The notes under the pieces: generated by a model
Told to the model about the DNA's origin: nothing
The model's input: the letters and a program-made list of their open reading frames with translations, nothing else
Databases searched by the model: none
In this document: piece after piece, positions 24,777 through 34,206 of the stretch
How the letters are laid out: every line of letters begins with the position of its first letter
Position numbering within the stretch: the first letter of the stretch is position 1
Made by a program: the position numbers and the translations under genes
Assembly (NCBI GenBank): GCA_031385325.1
Contig: JANNBJ010000147.1
Span: 34,450-98,449 of the forward strand
DNA length: 64,000 nucleotides
Origin: SYFY01 sp031385325
GTDB taxonomy: Bacteria > Pseudomonadota > Gammaproteobacteria > Pseudomonadales > Azotimanducaceae
Reading direction: 5' to 3'

Positions 24777-26129
24777 TTGACCTCGAATCGAAGTTTTTCA
24801 ACACGTTCTCTGTCCGAAGGAGACGTAAGAAGATCCCTCTCCCGCCTAACCGCCCCCATGATGCTGGGCGTCTCATCCACCATCGTCGTGCAAACACTCG
24901 AGATGGGCTTTCTCGGCCAGCTTGGTCATTCGTCAATTGCGGCTGTGACCTTTACCTTTCCGCTGACAATGATCCTCACCAGTATCGCGCTCGGCATCAG
25001 CATCGGAACGTCATCGGTCATCGCCCGTAGCGTTGGCGGTGGTGACGTCGCGGAAAACAGACGACTGGCGACTCACAGCTTGATGGTGACTGCCTTGCTC
25101 ATGTCGTCGCTCTCGGTTGTGGGTTGGCTTGTCATCGATCCGGCCTTTCGATTTCTCGGCGCGAACGACAATCTGCTGGTACTGATCCACGACTATCTGG
25201 ATATCTACTATTCGGGTGTGGTGTTGTTCACGCTTACCATGATTGCGAGCAGCATCATGCGGGCCAATGGTCGCGCGGGCGTGCCTGGCCTCGTAATGAC
25301 CCTTGGTGCTGCCCTGAATCTCGCCATCGACCCCATTCTGATCTTTGGCTGGTTCGGTATGCCGCGCATGGAACTCGCCGGGGCCGCCACGGCCATGACC
25401 GTGTCACGCGTTGTTACGTCCGGAGTTCTGTTGTACTACGTCGTACATGAGAATCTGGTTGTTCTGCAATCTGTGTGGAGCGGCATCGCGAACTCTCTCC
25501 GACGCATCCTCCACATCGGCCTGCCGGCGATGGCGACGCAGATGATCGGCCCGATCACCGCAGCACTCATCACTCGACTACTTGCCAGCCACGGGGAAAT
25601 CGTCGTTGCTGCATATGGCGTAGCAACACGAATCGAGGGCATAGCCGTGATGCTGTTCTTCGCGTTGTCCGGCAGCATCGGGCCATTTGTTGGTCAAAAC
25701 TCAGGGGCCGGAAAACATGACCGGGTACGTGAAGGACTGCGGGTGACTTATCAGTTCTGCATCGCCTGGGGATTATTCATGGCCGCTGTCCTGTTTCTCT
25801 TTGGGTCGACATTTGCGGGTTGGATTGAGGGTTCGAAAACCGTGATCGACACCGCCGGCTGGTACCTCGCCGTGGTGCCTTGGGGTTATGGCATGTGGGG
25901 AGTTCTGATGATGGCGTCCGCATCATTCAATGCGCTCGGCAAGCCCCTGCCCAGTACCATCATGTCCTTTACCCGGATGTTCTTTCTGTTCTTGCCACTC
26001 GCGTGGACGCTCAATTACTTTTTTGGCTATCACGGCATTTTCATCGCAACCCTCGCCAGCAATCTCATAATGGGTGCGGTAGGCTACTTCTGGTTACGAA
26101 CCAGGATTCCCACACTTGCTGCTGCGTAG
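24777..26129 (+). CDS. MATE-family efflux transporter
   Basis: Inner-membrane multidrug/toxin extruder (450 aa, 12 TM). Starts RLTAPMMLGVSSTIVVQTLEMGFLGQLG and contains the repeated-half features GAALNLAIDPILIFGWFGMP and GLPAMATQMIGPI. The frame begins with TTG only 10 bp after the kinase stop, without a good ribosome site, and the first ~25 codons are A/T-rich while the rest has core-genome composition. The island boundary therefore falls at or inside its 5' end, and the original start may have been altered. The next gene overlaps by 14 bp. Confidence 0.9.
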   Translation: MTSNRSFSTRSLSEGDVRRSLSRLTAPMMLGVSSTIVVQTLEMGFLGQLGHSSIAAVTFTFPLTMILTSIALGISIGTSSVIARSVGGGDVAENRRLATHSLMVTALLMSSLSVVGWLVIDPAFRFLGANDNLLVLIHDYLDIYYSGVVLFTLTMIASSIMRANGRAGVPGLVMTLGAALNLAIDPILIFGWFGMPRMELAGAATAMTVSRVVTSGVLLYYVVHENLVVLQSVWSGIANSLRRILHIGLPAMATQMIGPITAALITRLLASHGEIVVAAYGVATRIEGIAVMLFFALSGSIGPFVGQNSGAGKHDRVREGLRVTYQFCIAWGLFMAAVLFLFGSTFAGWIEGSKTVIDTAGWYLAVVPWGYGMWGVLMMASASFNALGKPLPSTIMSFTRMFFLFLPLAWTLNYFFGYHGIFIATLASNLIMGAVGYFWLRTRIPTLAAA

Positions 26130-27081
26130 ACTCATCACCATCCCAGTGCTGCTGGCGACAAGCATACTGTTCGCGATCGCGTTCCCTCTCTTGTTTCTCG
26201 TGGCCTTGCTCGCCTCTCGCTTGACGTCTGCGCGCGGCAGTATCGCGACACTTCTGTTCATCGGCGGTTATCTCGTCTGCGAACTCATCGGCATTGCCCG
26301 CATGACCTGGGTCTGGATATCTGGTGCCCGGAGAGCAGATTTCATCGACCGCAATCAGGCCGTCCAATACTGGTGGGCAAATGCCTTGCGCGACTGGGTT
26401 TTTACGTGCTTCAAGCTCAAGTTCACAGCCACTGGCAGCGCTGCGTTGACCGGTCCGCCTTGCATCGTGTTTCCAAGGCACTCAAGCCTTGCCGATACGG
26501 TTCTGCCAATCGTCCTCTATGGACTCCCGCTGAAGGTCAAACTGAGGTACGTGCTCAAGCGGGAGTTGCTGTGGGACCCAGCGCTTGATATCGGTGGTAA
26601 CCGAATACCCAATCATTTTGTTGACCGCAGCGGTGACGACAGCGAAGGTGCCGCACGTGCGATCCGTGAATTGACAGCCGGAATCGGCGTCAACGAAGGG
26701 ATCGCCATGTTTCCCGAAGGCACGCGTTTTTCAGCAGCGAAACGAAACAGACTATTAAAATCAAACAAGCCCGAACTGGTGAAACTGGCAGAGCGCTGGC
26801 CGAACCTACTGCCGCCTCGATTAAGCGGCTCGCTGGCCATACTGAAGGCCAATCCCGGCCTCGATATGCTGTTCATCGCACACACCGGATTCGAACTGGC
26901 GGGCCAACTGGAAAGCCTGTTGTCGGGAGAGTGGCAAGGTACGGAAATTCGAGTTCACTATTGGCGGGTGCCATTCGCAGACATTCCCGGCCCGGATGGC
27001 CAGAAGGAATTTCTGTTTGCGCAGTGGGATCGAATGCAGCGTACTGTGCTGAGCCTGCGCAGCGGTGAAGCTTGCGAATAG
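26116..27081 (+). CDS. PlsC-like lysophospholipid acyltransferase
   Basis: Membrane acyltransferase (321 aa) expected to acylate a lysophospholipid or related acceptor with acyl-CoA/ACP. Two N-terminal hydrophobic segments are followed by the catalytic block PRHSSLADT (HxxxxD) near residue 120, then FVDRSGDD and the substrate motif MFPEGTRFS near residue 197. It starts with TTG overlapping the MATE gene by 14 bp and ends overlapping the copper chaperone by 10 bp. It is a divergent, longer relative of PlsC rather than PlsC itself. Confidence 0.87.
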   Translation: MLLRRLITIPVLLATSILFAIAFPLLFLVALLASRLTSARGSIATLLFIGGYLVCELIGIARMTWVWISGARRADFIDRNQAVQYWWANALRDWVFTCFKLKFTATGSAALTGPPCIVFPRHSSLADTVLPIVLYGLPLKVKLRYVLKRELLWDPALDIGGNRIPNHFVDRSGDDSEGAARAIRELTAGIGVNEGIAMFPEGTRFSAAKRNRLLKSNKPELVKLAERWPNLLPPRLSGSLAILKANPGLDMLFIAHTGFELAGQLESLLSGEWQGTEIRVHYWRVPFADIPGPDGQKEFLFAQWDRMQRTVLSLRSGEACE

Positions 27082-27509
27082 TCGAGCTTGCAGCGCTGAT
27101 TTGCTTACTACCGCTTTCTGCTTGCAGCCTTGGCGATGATGCCAACGGCAACTCCATCAGCGTTGAGAACGCCTGGCTGCGAACACCACCTGCTGGCCTG
27201 GACAAGACTGCAGGCTACTTCCAGCTGAACAATCGCAGCGGCAACGACCTGACTCTGGTCGGCGCCAACAGCGAACAGATTCGCGCCATCGAAATGCATA
27301 CCACGACGGTTGATGACGACATGATGCGAATGCGTCGATTGAAAACGATTGCTATTCCAGCCGGCGAGACAATCCGCTTCGAGCCTGGTGGAATGCACCT
27401 CATGATCTTCGGTCTGCGGACGTCAGAGGCTGTTTCCATAACCTTTCAATTCGAAGACGGCACCGCGCAAACAGTGCCGTTCGTGTTGAGAGATTCCAGC
27501 CCGGACTAA
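27072..27509 (+). CDS. PCu(A)C copper chaperone lipoprotein
   Basis: Periplasmic Cu(I) carrier (145 aa) for cytochrome oxidase or similar. A lipobox LLPLSAC near residue 18 predicts a lipid anchor. The copper motif H-x(n)-M...HxM is present: EMHTTTVDDDMMRM, then GGMHLMIFGLR. TTG at 27072 is the only start giving a full leader; it overlaps the acyltransferase. An 11-bp tandem duplication covers the stop codon. Confidence 0.9.
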   Translation: MRIVELAALICLLPLSACSLGDDANGNSISVENAWLRTPPAGLDKTAGYFQLNNRSGNDLTLVGANSEQIRAIEMHTTTVDDDMMRMRRLKTIAIPAGETIRFEPGGMHLMIFGLRTSEAVSITFQFEDGTAQTVPFVLRDSSPD

Positions 27510-27521
27510 ACCCGGACTAAA
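27500..27521. repeat. 11-bp tandem duplication holding two stop codons
   Basis: CCCGGACTAAA occurs twice in tandem. The first copy carries the TAA of the PCuAC gene on the + strand; the second carries, on the minus strand, the TAG of the convergent oxidoreductase. Confidence 0.75.
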
Positions 27522-28536
27522 AAGGGTCCGCGAGTTTCAACAACTGCTTGCCAAGGTTTTTACCTGTGAACAGACGGTTGAGCGTGTCGGGGATCTTGTC
27601 GAAGCCTTCCTGCACATCCACCTGATACTTCAGTTGTCCTGACTGAATCCACTGAGCCATATCGGCAATGGCTTCCGCTGCACGAGGCAGATAGTCGATG
27701 ACGATGAAGCCTTCCATGCGGGCACGCATGATCACCAGGTTCATCAGATTGACAGGGCCAGGCGTCGGTTCAGTTGCGTTGTATGCCGAGATTCCACCAC
27801 ACAGGACCACCCGCGCTTTCATGTTGATGTGGTTGAGCGCCGCTTCAAGTATGTCGCCGCCAACGTTGTCGAAGAACACATCCACTTTCTTCGGGCACAA
27901 CTCGCCGATGCGCTGATTGACGTTTTCATGTTTGTAGTCGATCACACCATCAAATTGCGCAACATCCTTGAGCCACGCACACTTTTCCGCGCCACCGGCG
28001 ATGCCGATCACACGACACCCCTTGATGCGTGCAATCTGTCCGGCGATTGAACCCGTCGCGCCTGCGGCTCCGGAGACCAGCACGGTCTCGCCGGCCTTGG
28101 GCTGGCCCAGGTCCAGCATGCCGAAGTACGCGGTCAATCCAGTGACACCGAATACGGACATCGCAAGTTCGGGCGTCAGGCCAGTCGGCAGCTTGCTCAG
28201 TCCCATCATGCCCTGGTCTGGCCGCGTCACTTGAAAATCCTGCCATCCGCCGGTGGTCTGCACCACGTCTCCTCGGGCAAAACCCGGGTGGTTCGACTCA
28301 ACCACCTGGCCGATGGAACCGGCGCGCATCACCTCACCAATCTGCACCGGTGGCACATAACTTTCGCGATCTTCCATCCAGCCACGCTGCGTGGGATCGA
28401 AGGACAGATAGAGGGTGCGTACCAATACTTCGCCCGGGCCAGGTTGTGGAATGGGTGCTTCTGCATACTCGAAATTGTCACGAGTAACCAAACCATGCGG
28501 GCGTTTGCGGAGCAGCCATTGGCGATTTGTGTTCAC
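27517..28536 (-). CDS. NADP-dependent oxidoreductase (MDR, CurA/leukotriene-dehydrogenase-like)
   Basis: Zinc-free medium-chain reductase of 339 aa. Typical pieces are LYLSFDPTQRGWMEDRESYVPPVQIGEVMRAG, the Rossmann motif VSGAAGATGSIAGQIAR at about residues 150-165, and FDNVGGDILEAALNHIN. Relatives reduce the double bond of enones with NADPH. The GTG at 28536 is preferred because GAGG lies 8 bases upstream; an ATG at 28563 is possible. Divergent from the amidase-mevalonate operon. Confidence 0.9.
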   Translation of the reverse strand: MNTNRQWLLRKRPHGLVTRDNFEYAEAPIPQPGPGEVLVRTLYLSFDPTQRGWMEDRESYVPPVQIGEVMRAGSIGQVVESNHPGFARGDVVQTTGGWQDFQVTRPDQGMMGLSKLPTGLTPELAMSVFGVTGLTAYFGMLDLGQPKAGETVLVSGAAGATGSIAGQIARIKGCRVIGIAGGAEKCAWLKDVAQFDGVIDYKHENVNQRIGELCPKKVDVFFDNVGGDILEAALNHINMKARVVLCGGISAYNATEPTPGPVNLMNLVIMRARMEGFIVIDYLPRAAEAIADMAQWIQSGQLKYQVDVQEGFDKIPDTLNRLFTGKNLGKQLLKLADPF

Positions 28537-28631
28537 CTTGTTTTCCTCATATTCATTGTTCATTCGGGCCCGGCAGGTTAACACCGGTTCCCTTCTTCTT
28601 TACCATGGCATCACTTCCAGGGAACACCCTC

Positions 28632-30089
28632 ATGAATCCAGCCTTCGCCTCTGCCACCGAACTTGCCGCGATGATCCAGTCTCGCGAGATTTCCAGCCGC
28701 GAACTGCTGGAGCTGTATCTCGCACGGGTAGATCGATACAACCCTGCCCTGAACGCGATCGTCGTCGATTTTCGCGAGCAGGCGCGAAAGGACGCCGCGC
28801 AATTGGACGAAGAAACTGCTCGCGGCGTTTCGCGGGGTGCATTTCACGGCGTGCCGATGACCATCAAGGAGTCGTACAACGTGGCCGGCACCCCAACCAC
28901 GTGGGGCAATCCTGCGTGGAAAGACAATGTGCCAGCCGAGGACGCAGAAGCCGTCAAAAAGATGAAGGCCGCCGGTGTCTCCCTGTTCGGCAAAACCAAC
29001 GTGCCAATCGCTCTGGCGGATTTCCAGAGTTATAACGAGGTTTATGGCACCACGAACAATCCGTGGCGGTTTGATCGCACACCGGGTGGATCATCCGGTG
29101 GCTCCGCGGCAGCGCTGGCCGCTGGCTTGACCGGTATCGAAGCTGGCTCCGACATTGGTGGGTCCATTCGCAATCCCGCGCACTTCTGCGGCGTGTTTGG
29201 CCATAAGCCGACGTGGAACCTGCTGTGGATGCGCGGGCACAGTGCACCCGGTGATGTGCGAACGACACCTGATATTTCCGTCATCGGGCCGATGGCGCGT
29301 TCAGCCCACGATCTGGCGAGCGCGATGCGCATCCTGGCGTCGCCAGATCCGATCGCTGCGCGTGGCCTCAGTCTGAATCTGCCAACTCTTGGGCAACGCA
29401 AACTGTCCGATTTGCGCGTTGCAGTGTGGAGCGATGACGAGCTGTGTCCAGTCAGTCGTGAAGTTCGCTCGCGTGTGGAGAAAGTTGCAGCAGCACTGCG
29501 AAACAAAGGAGCGTACGTGAACGACTCTGCCCGGCCGGCATTCTCCACTGCATCGAGCCACGATACCTATCAACGATTGCTGCAAGCCACCATGGCATCG
29601 CGAACACCCCAGGAAGACTACGACAAGCTGGTCGCACAGGCATCCAGTTATGCTCCCGATGATCGAAGTGCTGCCGCCGAAGTGTTTCGCAATCAGACGG
29701 CCCGGTTTCGCGAGTGGTCCACCGCCAACGAAGCGCGTCAACAACTGCGCTGGCGCTGGCATGAATTTTTCCAGGACTACGACGTGCTCATCGCACCGGT
29801 TACGCCAACTTCTGCGTTTCCCCAGGATCAACGCAAGTTCTCGGAACGCACGATCACCGTCGACAACCAGGAAATTCCCTACTTCCAGCAGGTTTTCTGG
29901 GCTGGATTGAGTGGCGTATCTTTCCTGCCTTCCACGGTCATTCCCACGGGGCTCGATGCAGAAGGGTTGCCCATCGGCATCCAGATCATCGGCCCGGAAT
30001 ATGGCGATCTCGTCACCATCGGCATCGCCCAGGCACTCGAAGACGAGCATGGATTCAGGTTCACGCCGCCACCGGCGTACGTGGGCTGA
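28632..30089 (+). CDS. Amidase (amidase signature family)
   Basis: Cytoplasmic amide hydrolase (485 aa). The Ser-cisSer-Lys triad is complete: Lys in VPMTIKESYN, then TPGGSSGGSAAALAAGLTGIEAGSDIGGSIRNPAHFCG with both serines. The ATG at 28632 has AGGGA upstream; the frame is open further upstream but that stretch overlaps the divergent gene. Its stop overlaps the start of the decarboxylase gene (TGATG), so it is the first gene of the mevalonate operon although its chemistry has no known place there. Substrate unknown. Confidence 0.92.
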   Translation: MNPAFASATELAAMIQSREISSRELLELYLARVDRYNPALNAIVVDFREQARKDAAQLDEETARGVSRGAFHGVPMTIKESYNVAGTPTTWGNPAWKDNVPAEDAEAVKKMKAAGVSLFGKTNVPIALADFQSYNEVYGTTNNPWRFDRTPGGSSGGSAAALAAGLTGIEAGSDIGGSIRNPAHFCGVFGHKPTWNLLWMRGHSAPGDVRTTPDISVIGPMARSAHDLASAMRILASPDPIAARGLSLNLPTLGQRKLSDLRVAVWSDDELCPVSREVRSRVEKVAAALRNKGAYVNDSARPAFSTASSHDTYQRLLQATMASRTPQEDYDKLVAQASSYAPDDRSAAAEVFRNQTARFREWSTANEARQQLRWRWHEFFQDYDVLIAPVTPTSAFPQDQRKFSERTITVDNQEIPYFQQVFWAGLSGVSFLPSTVIPTGLDAEGLPIGIQIIGPEYGDLVTIGIAQALEDEHGFRFTPPPAYVG

Positions 30090-31036
30090 TGTCATCGGTG
30101 ACCACGGCTGTTGCGCATCCAAACATCGCGCTGGTGAAATACTGGGGCAAGGTTCCCGGTGTCGACAACATTCCGGCGTCGCCATCACTCTCGATCACCC
30201 TCGATACCTTGCGCTCGCACACGAAGATTGAAACGAGTGATGCAGATCGGATCATCATCAACGGCAAAACTGTGGACGATCTGAAGATCACGAAGTTCCT
30301 GGCCAGACTCCGAATGGATCACAACGTCCCACCACTCAACATCGATACCGACAACAATTTTCCAACTGGTGCAGGCCTGGCTTCTTCCGCATCAGGGTTT
30401 GCCGCTCTGATTACCGCGATCAATGCACACTGTCAGCTCGGTTTGAGCCACGAAGACTGCAGCACGTGGGCACGACGTGGCTCCGGCTCTGCGGCCAGAT
30501 CACTCTGTGGCGGATTTTCCACTCTCACCGAGCCACACTGGCATGCCCTGGTTTTGCTTGAGGCGGCTGCCTGGCCTTTGCGTGTGGTGATCGCCATCAC
30601 CGATGCCTCACGTAAATCGGTAAGTTCAACGGCCGGCATGGAACGTTCGCGACTCACCTCACCGTTCTACGACGCGTGGCTGGCATCAACACGTCTGGCC
30701 TATGAAGACGCACGAGCGGCGGTATTGACCAGGGATTTCGACACGCTTGCAACCATCGCTCAGGCGAGTGCGCTCAACATGCATGCCGTCATGTTAAGCA
30801 GCCAGCCGCCATTGGTGTACTGGAACGCCGGCACCATGGCCGCGATGCTGTGCGTAACAAGCCTGCGTGAACAAGGCGTCCCCGTCTTCTTCACGATAGA
30901 CGCAGGCCCACAGATCAAGGCGGTTTGCCTGCCCGATGTGGCAGAACGCGTGGAACGGGCCTTGCGCGAAACGCCCGGCATTCTTGGCGTCACCACCACC
31001 GGCCTTGGGCCGGCCGCGCGGGTGATCGATGCCTGA
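30089..31036 (+). CDS. mvaD: Diphosphomevalonate decarboxylase
   Basis: ATP-dependent enzyme (315 aa) that turns mevalonate diphosphate into isopentenyl diphosphate, last step of the mevalonate pathway. GHMP-fold motifs are clear: NIALVKYWGKVPGVDNIPASPSLS, NFPTGAGLASSASGFAAL, RRGSGSAARSLCGGF and the catalytic Asp in FTIDAGPQIK. Joined to the amidase by TGATG and overlapping the next kinase by 8 bp. The pathway is uncommon in proteobacteria, which normally use the MEP route. Confidence 0.95.
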   Translation: MSSVTTAVAHPNIALVKYWGKVPGVDNIPASPSLSITLDTLRSHTKIETSDADRIIINGKTVDDLKITKFLARLRMDHNVPPLNIDTDNNFPTGAGLASSASGFAALITAINAHCQLGLSHEDCSTWARRGSGSAARSLCGGFSTLTEPHWHALVLLEAAAWPLRVVIAITDASRKSVSSTAGMERSRLTSPFYDAWLASTRLAYEDARAAVLTRDFDTLATIAQASALNMHAVMLSSQPPLVYWNAGTMAAMLCVTSLREQGVPVFFTIDAGPQIKAVCLPDVAERVERALRETPGILGVTTTGLGPAARVIDA

Positions 31037-31985
31037 AATCGTTCGAGCCTCGGCGCCGGGCAAGGTGGTCTTATGGGGAGAGTACGCGGTGCTGGCTGAT
31101 GCGCCCGCGGCAGTGCTTGCGATCAATCGGCGCGCGGTTTGCACCATCGCCTCTCGCAAGTCAGGTTTTTGCCTACGCACCATGGGCTTTACCTCACCGG
31201 CGGCTGTGGTTGCATCGTTACAGGTCGAGCTGGTGCCTGCATCAGCAGCCTTGTTTGCATACGCGGCGAGTGCGCTCACTCGGCCGCTGCCGGACGGTCT
31301 CGACATCATGCTCGACACCAGCGACTTTCATCGCCACGATGAGAAGCTGGGTATCGGTTCCAGTGCAGCCGCCCTGGTTGCTTGTTATGGCGCCATGTGT
31401 GCGCTCACTGGTGAAGATGCCCGTCTCGATCGAGCCATCTCCGCACACCGTGCCTTCCAGGGCAGTGGCAGTGGCCTTGATGTGGCGGCAGCCATCACCG
31501 GTGGTGTCATCCGCTTCCAGTCTGGTCAGGCGCGACCTCTGAAATTGCCAGACCACGTTGGTTTCGCCTTTGTGTTTTCCGGTAAAGGCAGTGCCACGGG
31601 TAAACAGCTCGGCAGCTTTTCCCAGTGGCGACAACGCGGGGACACGCAGCCTTTGCAGGTTCTGGCCGATGCAGCCACCGGCCTGTTCGACGCAGTTCCA
31701 AACAAACGTTCGTGGGAAATCTATGTTGAAGCGCTGCAACAACTCGACAGCGCCGCCGGGCTTCGCATCTACAACGATTCGCATCGGCAACTGGCCCAGC
31801 TTTCCGGATCGTTAGGGTTGGTGTACAAACCTTGTGGTGCTGGCGGTGGCGACGTCGGGATGGCGATCGGTTTCAACCCCGACGACCATGCCTTGTTGAA
31901 AAAATTCACCGAACTGTGTGCTGCCAACGACTTCATGCCACTGGATCTGACAGGAACGCCCCATGGACTCCACGTCGAGCAATAA
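31029..31985 (+). CDS. Phosphomevalonate kinase
   Basis: GHMP kinase (318 aa) that phosphorylates 5-phosphomevalonate. It starts RASAPGKVVLWGEYAVLADAPA; the ATP loop is LGIGSSAAALVACYGA, and the PMK-specific pieces FQGSGSGLDVAAAITGG and KPCGAGGGDVGMAIGF separate it from mevalonate kinase. Since the mevalonate kinase activity is encoded in the next gene, this assignment completes the kinase pair. It overlaps both neighbours (8 and 23 bp). Confidence 0.92.
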   Translation: MPEIVRASAPGKVVLWGEYAVLADAPAAVLAINRRAVCTIASRKSGFCLRTMGFTSPAAVVASLQVELVPASAALFAYAASALTRPLPDGLDIMLDTSDFHRHDEKLGIGSSAAALVACYGAMCALTGEDARLDRAISAHRAFQGSGSGLDVAAAITGGVIRFQSGQARPLKLPDHVGFAFVFSGKGSATGKQLGSFSQWRQRGDTQPLQVLADAATGLFDAVPNKRSWEIYVEALQQLDSAAGLRIYNDSHRQLAQLSGSLGLVYKPCGAGGGDVGMAIGFNPDDHALLKKFTELCAANDFMPLDLTGTPHGLHVEQ

Positions 31986-34206
31986 CAGCTCGCGCATCCC
32001 GAACTTTTTCCGGTTGTCGATTGCCGAGCGAATAGCCGCACTGGTTGAGCGCGGCCTGATCAGCGCCCTGGACGGGCGCCGGCTGCGTGCAGGCCAAGGC
32101 ACCTTGAAATCGCCCACCGCCGACAAGATGATCGAAAACGTGCTTGGCGTGTTCGGCCTGCCATGGGGCATCGCACTCAACTTCCTGATCAACGATCGAG
32201 ACTACATCGTTCCGCTTGTGGTCGAAGAACCCTCCATCGTGGCCGGCTTGTCCGGAGCCGCACGCATGGCGAGAGAGGGTGGTGGATTTACCTGCAACTC
32301 ACCCGAACCGATCCTGACCGGACAGGTGCAGATCGTCGACCTTGCCGATGCCGACCTTGCCTGTCGACAACTTGAAGCTGCACGAACGCAAATCCTCACT
32401 GAAGCCAACGCGCTCCATCCAAACATGGTGGCGCGCAGCGGCGGCGCACGCGACATGGATACACACGTGCATACGGGACCAGAAAGCGGTCAGACCATGG
32501 TGGTGCTGCACATTCATGTCGACACACGAGAAGCCATGGGGGCCAATCTCGTCAACACCATGTGTGAAGGCGTAGCGCCTCTGGTGGAGTCGATTACCGG
32601 TGGTCGAGTCCACTTGCGCATTCTCTCGAATCTGAGTGATCGCTCTATCGTCAAGGCTCGTGTGCGCTTTCCGCTGATCACCTTGCCAACGGGAGATTTC
32701 AGCGGCGCGGCCGTGCGGGACGGCATCATCCTGGCGAACGACCTTGCACGTGTTGATCCGTATCGCGCAACCACACACAACAAGGGCATCATGAATGGTG
32801 TGGACGCCGTGGCGCTGGCCACCGGCAACGACTGGCGCGCCATCGAATCAGCGGCCCATGCCTATGCTGCTCGGGATGGACAGTACCGTGCACTCACCCG
32901 GTGGTACGCCGACGACAACCAGGATCTGGTGGGTGAAATTGAAATCCCGATCAAGGTCGGCACAGTCGGTGGTTCACTTGAAACCAACCCGGCCGTCCGC
33001 CTGAATCATCGGCTGCTGGGCTCACCTGGCGCCGCAGAACTCGCAGGCGTGATGGGCGTGGTAGGTCTGGCACAGAATTTCGCCGCACTTCGCTCTTTGA
33101 GCACACGCGGCATCGCCCACAATCACATGCGGTTGCATGCCCGAAGTGTCGCCAGCACCGCCCGAGTTCCAGCACCGCTGTTTGACAAGGTGGTGGATGC
33201 ATTGGTCGACAGCGGCGAAATCAAGGTCTGGAAGGCCGAAGAAATCGTCAGGAGCCTCACCACAAACACCGCCTCCAAAGGCGATCGTTCCTCAGCTTGT
33301 GGCAAGGTCATCCTGCTGGGTGAACATGCCGTGGTGTATGGACAACCTGCCTTCGCTGTTCCTTTGCCGCTGGCCATCGAATCTTCCGCGACAGCCGGAT
33401 CTGATGGTCATCGGCTGATTATCGAGGCATGGAAGTATCAGGTTCCGCTGCGTGCAGACGCCACGGGATTTGCAGGTGCGCTATACGACGTGTTGATCAA
33501 GCTGGGGCTTGAGCAACGTCCGACCGAAGTCAATCTGTTTCCGCACGTACCGCCGGGCATGGGCCTGGGCAGTTCGGCGGCTCTCGCTGTTGCCGCCATT
33601 CGCGCGATCGATGCGGCTTACGCCCTGCAACTTGATGACAAGGCTATCAACGCACTGGCGTACGATTGTGAAGTGGCCGCACATGGATCACCTTCCGGTG
33701 TGGACAACACCGTCGCAACCTACGGACGTCCCCTGCGGTTCCAGCGCGGCATCGATCCGGCCATGACCTTCATCGATCTGCCCGCAACGCTTCCGCTCGT
33801 CATCGGCCTCAGCGGTCAGGCGGGCAGTACCGCCACCACCGTTGCGGGTGTACGCACCCGTCGAGAGCGCGATGTCGCTCGTTATGATCGGCTGTTCGTC
33901 GAGATCGGGACACTCACGGATGCGGCGGTACTGGCCGCCAAGGCTGGAGATCTGCTCCGGCTTGGCGAAGCCATGAACATTGGTCATGGCCTCTTGAACG
34001 CACTCGGTTTATCGACACCGGAGCTGGAGATGCTCGTGCATACCGCACGCCGCGCCGGTGCCCTGGGTGCAAAACTCACGGGGGGCGGTGGTGGTGGCGC
34101 AATCGTTGCCGTTACCGCTGATCAGACTGGTCAGGAGGACGTTGTCCGTGCATTGGTCGACGACGGTTTTGCTGCTTTTGCCGTGTCGATTCAAGCCGCT
34201 GAATAA
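31963..34206 (+). CDS. HMG-CoA reductase (class II) - mevalonate kinase fusion
   Basis: One 747-residue polypeptide holding two consecutive mevalonate-pathway enzymes. Residues ~10-430 are a complete class II HMG-CoA reductase: Glu in PLVVEEPSIVAG (~88), cofactor loop REAMGANLVNTMCE, Lys in HNKGIMNG (~271), Asp in ATGNDWRA (~288) and His in HNHMRLHARS (~386). After a short linker, residues ~443-745 form mevalonate kinase: CGKVILLGEHAVVYGQP, GLGSSAALAVAAIRA (~534) and KLTGGGGGGAIVAV. Both halves keep their catalytic residues and lengths, and there is no stop or internal break. Starts within the PMK gene. The known mvaE fusion joins thiolase to reductase instead, so this pairing is different. 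Confidence 0.95.
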   Translation: MDSTSSNNSSRIPNFFRLSIAERIAALVERGLISALDGRRLRAGQGTLKSPTADKMIENVLGVFGLPWGIALNFLINDRDYIVPLVVEEPSIVAGLSGAARMAREGGGFTCNSPEPILTGQVQIVDLADADLACRQLEAARTQILTEANALHPNMVARSGGARDMDTHVHTGPESGQTMVVLHIHVDTREAMGANLVNTMCEGVAPLVESITGGRVHLRILSNLSDRSIVKARVRFPLITLPTGDFSGAAVRDGIILANDLARVDPYRATTHNKGIMNGVDAVALATGNDWRAIESAAHAYAARDGQYRALTRWYADDNQDLVGEIEIPIKVGTVGGSLETNPAVRLNHRLLGSPGAAELAGVMGVVGLAQNFAALRSLSTRGIAHNHMRLHARSVASTARVPAPLFDKVVDALVDSGEIKVWKAEEIVRSLTTNTASKGDRSSACGKVILLGEHAVVYGQPAFAVPLPLAIESSATAGSDGHRLIIEAWKYQVPLRADATGFAGALYDVLIKLGLEQRPTEVNLFPHVPPGMGLGSSAALAVAAIRAIDAAYALQLDDKAINALAYDCEVAAHGSPSGVDNTVATYGRPLRFQRGIDPAMTFIDLPATLPLVIGLSGQAGSTATTVAGVRTRRERDVARYDRLFVEIGTLTDAAVLAAKAGDLLRLGEAMNIGHGLLNALGLSTPELEMLVHTARRAGALGAKLTGGGGGGAIVAVTADQTGQEDVVRALVDDGFAAFAVSIQAAE

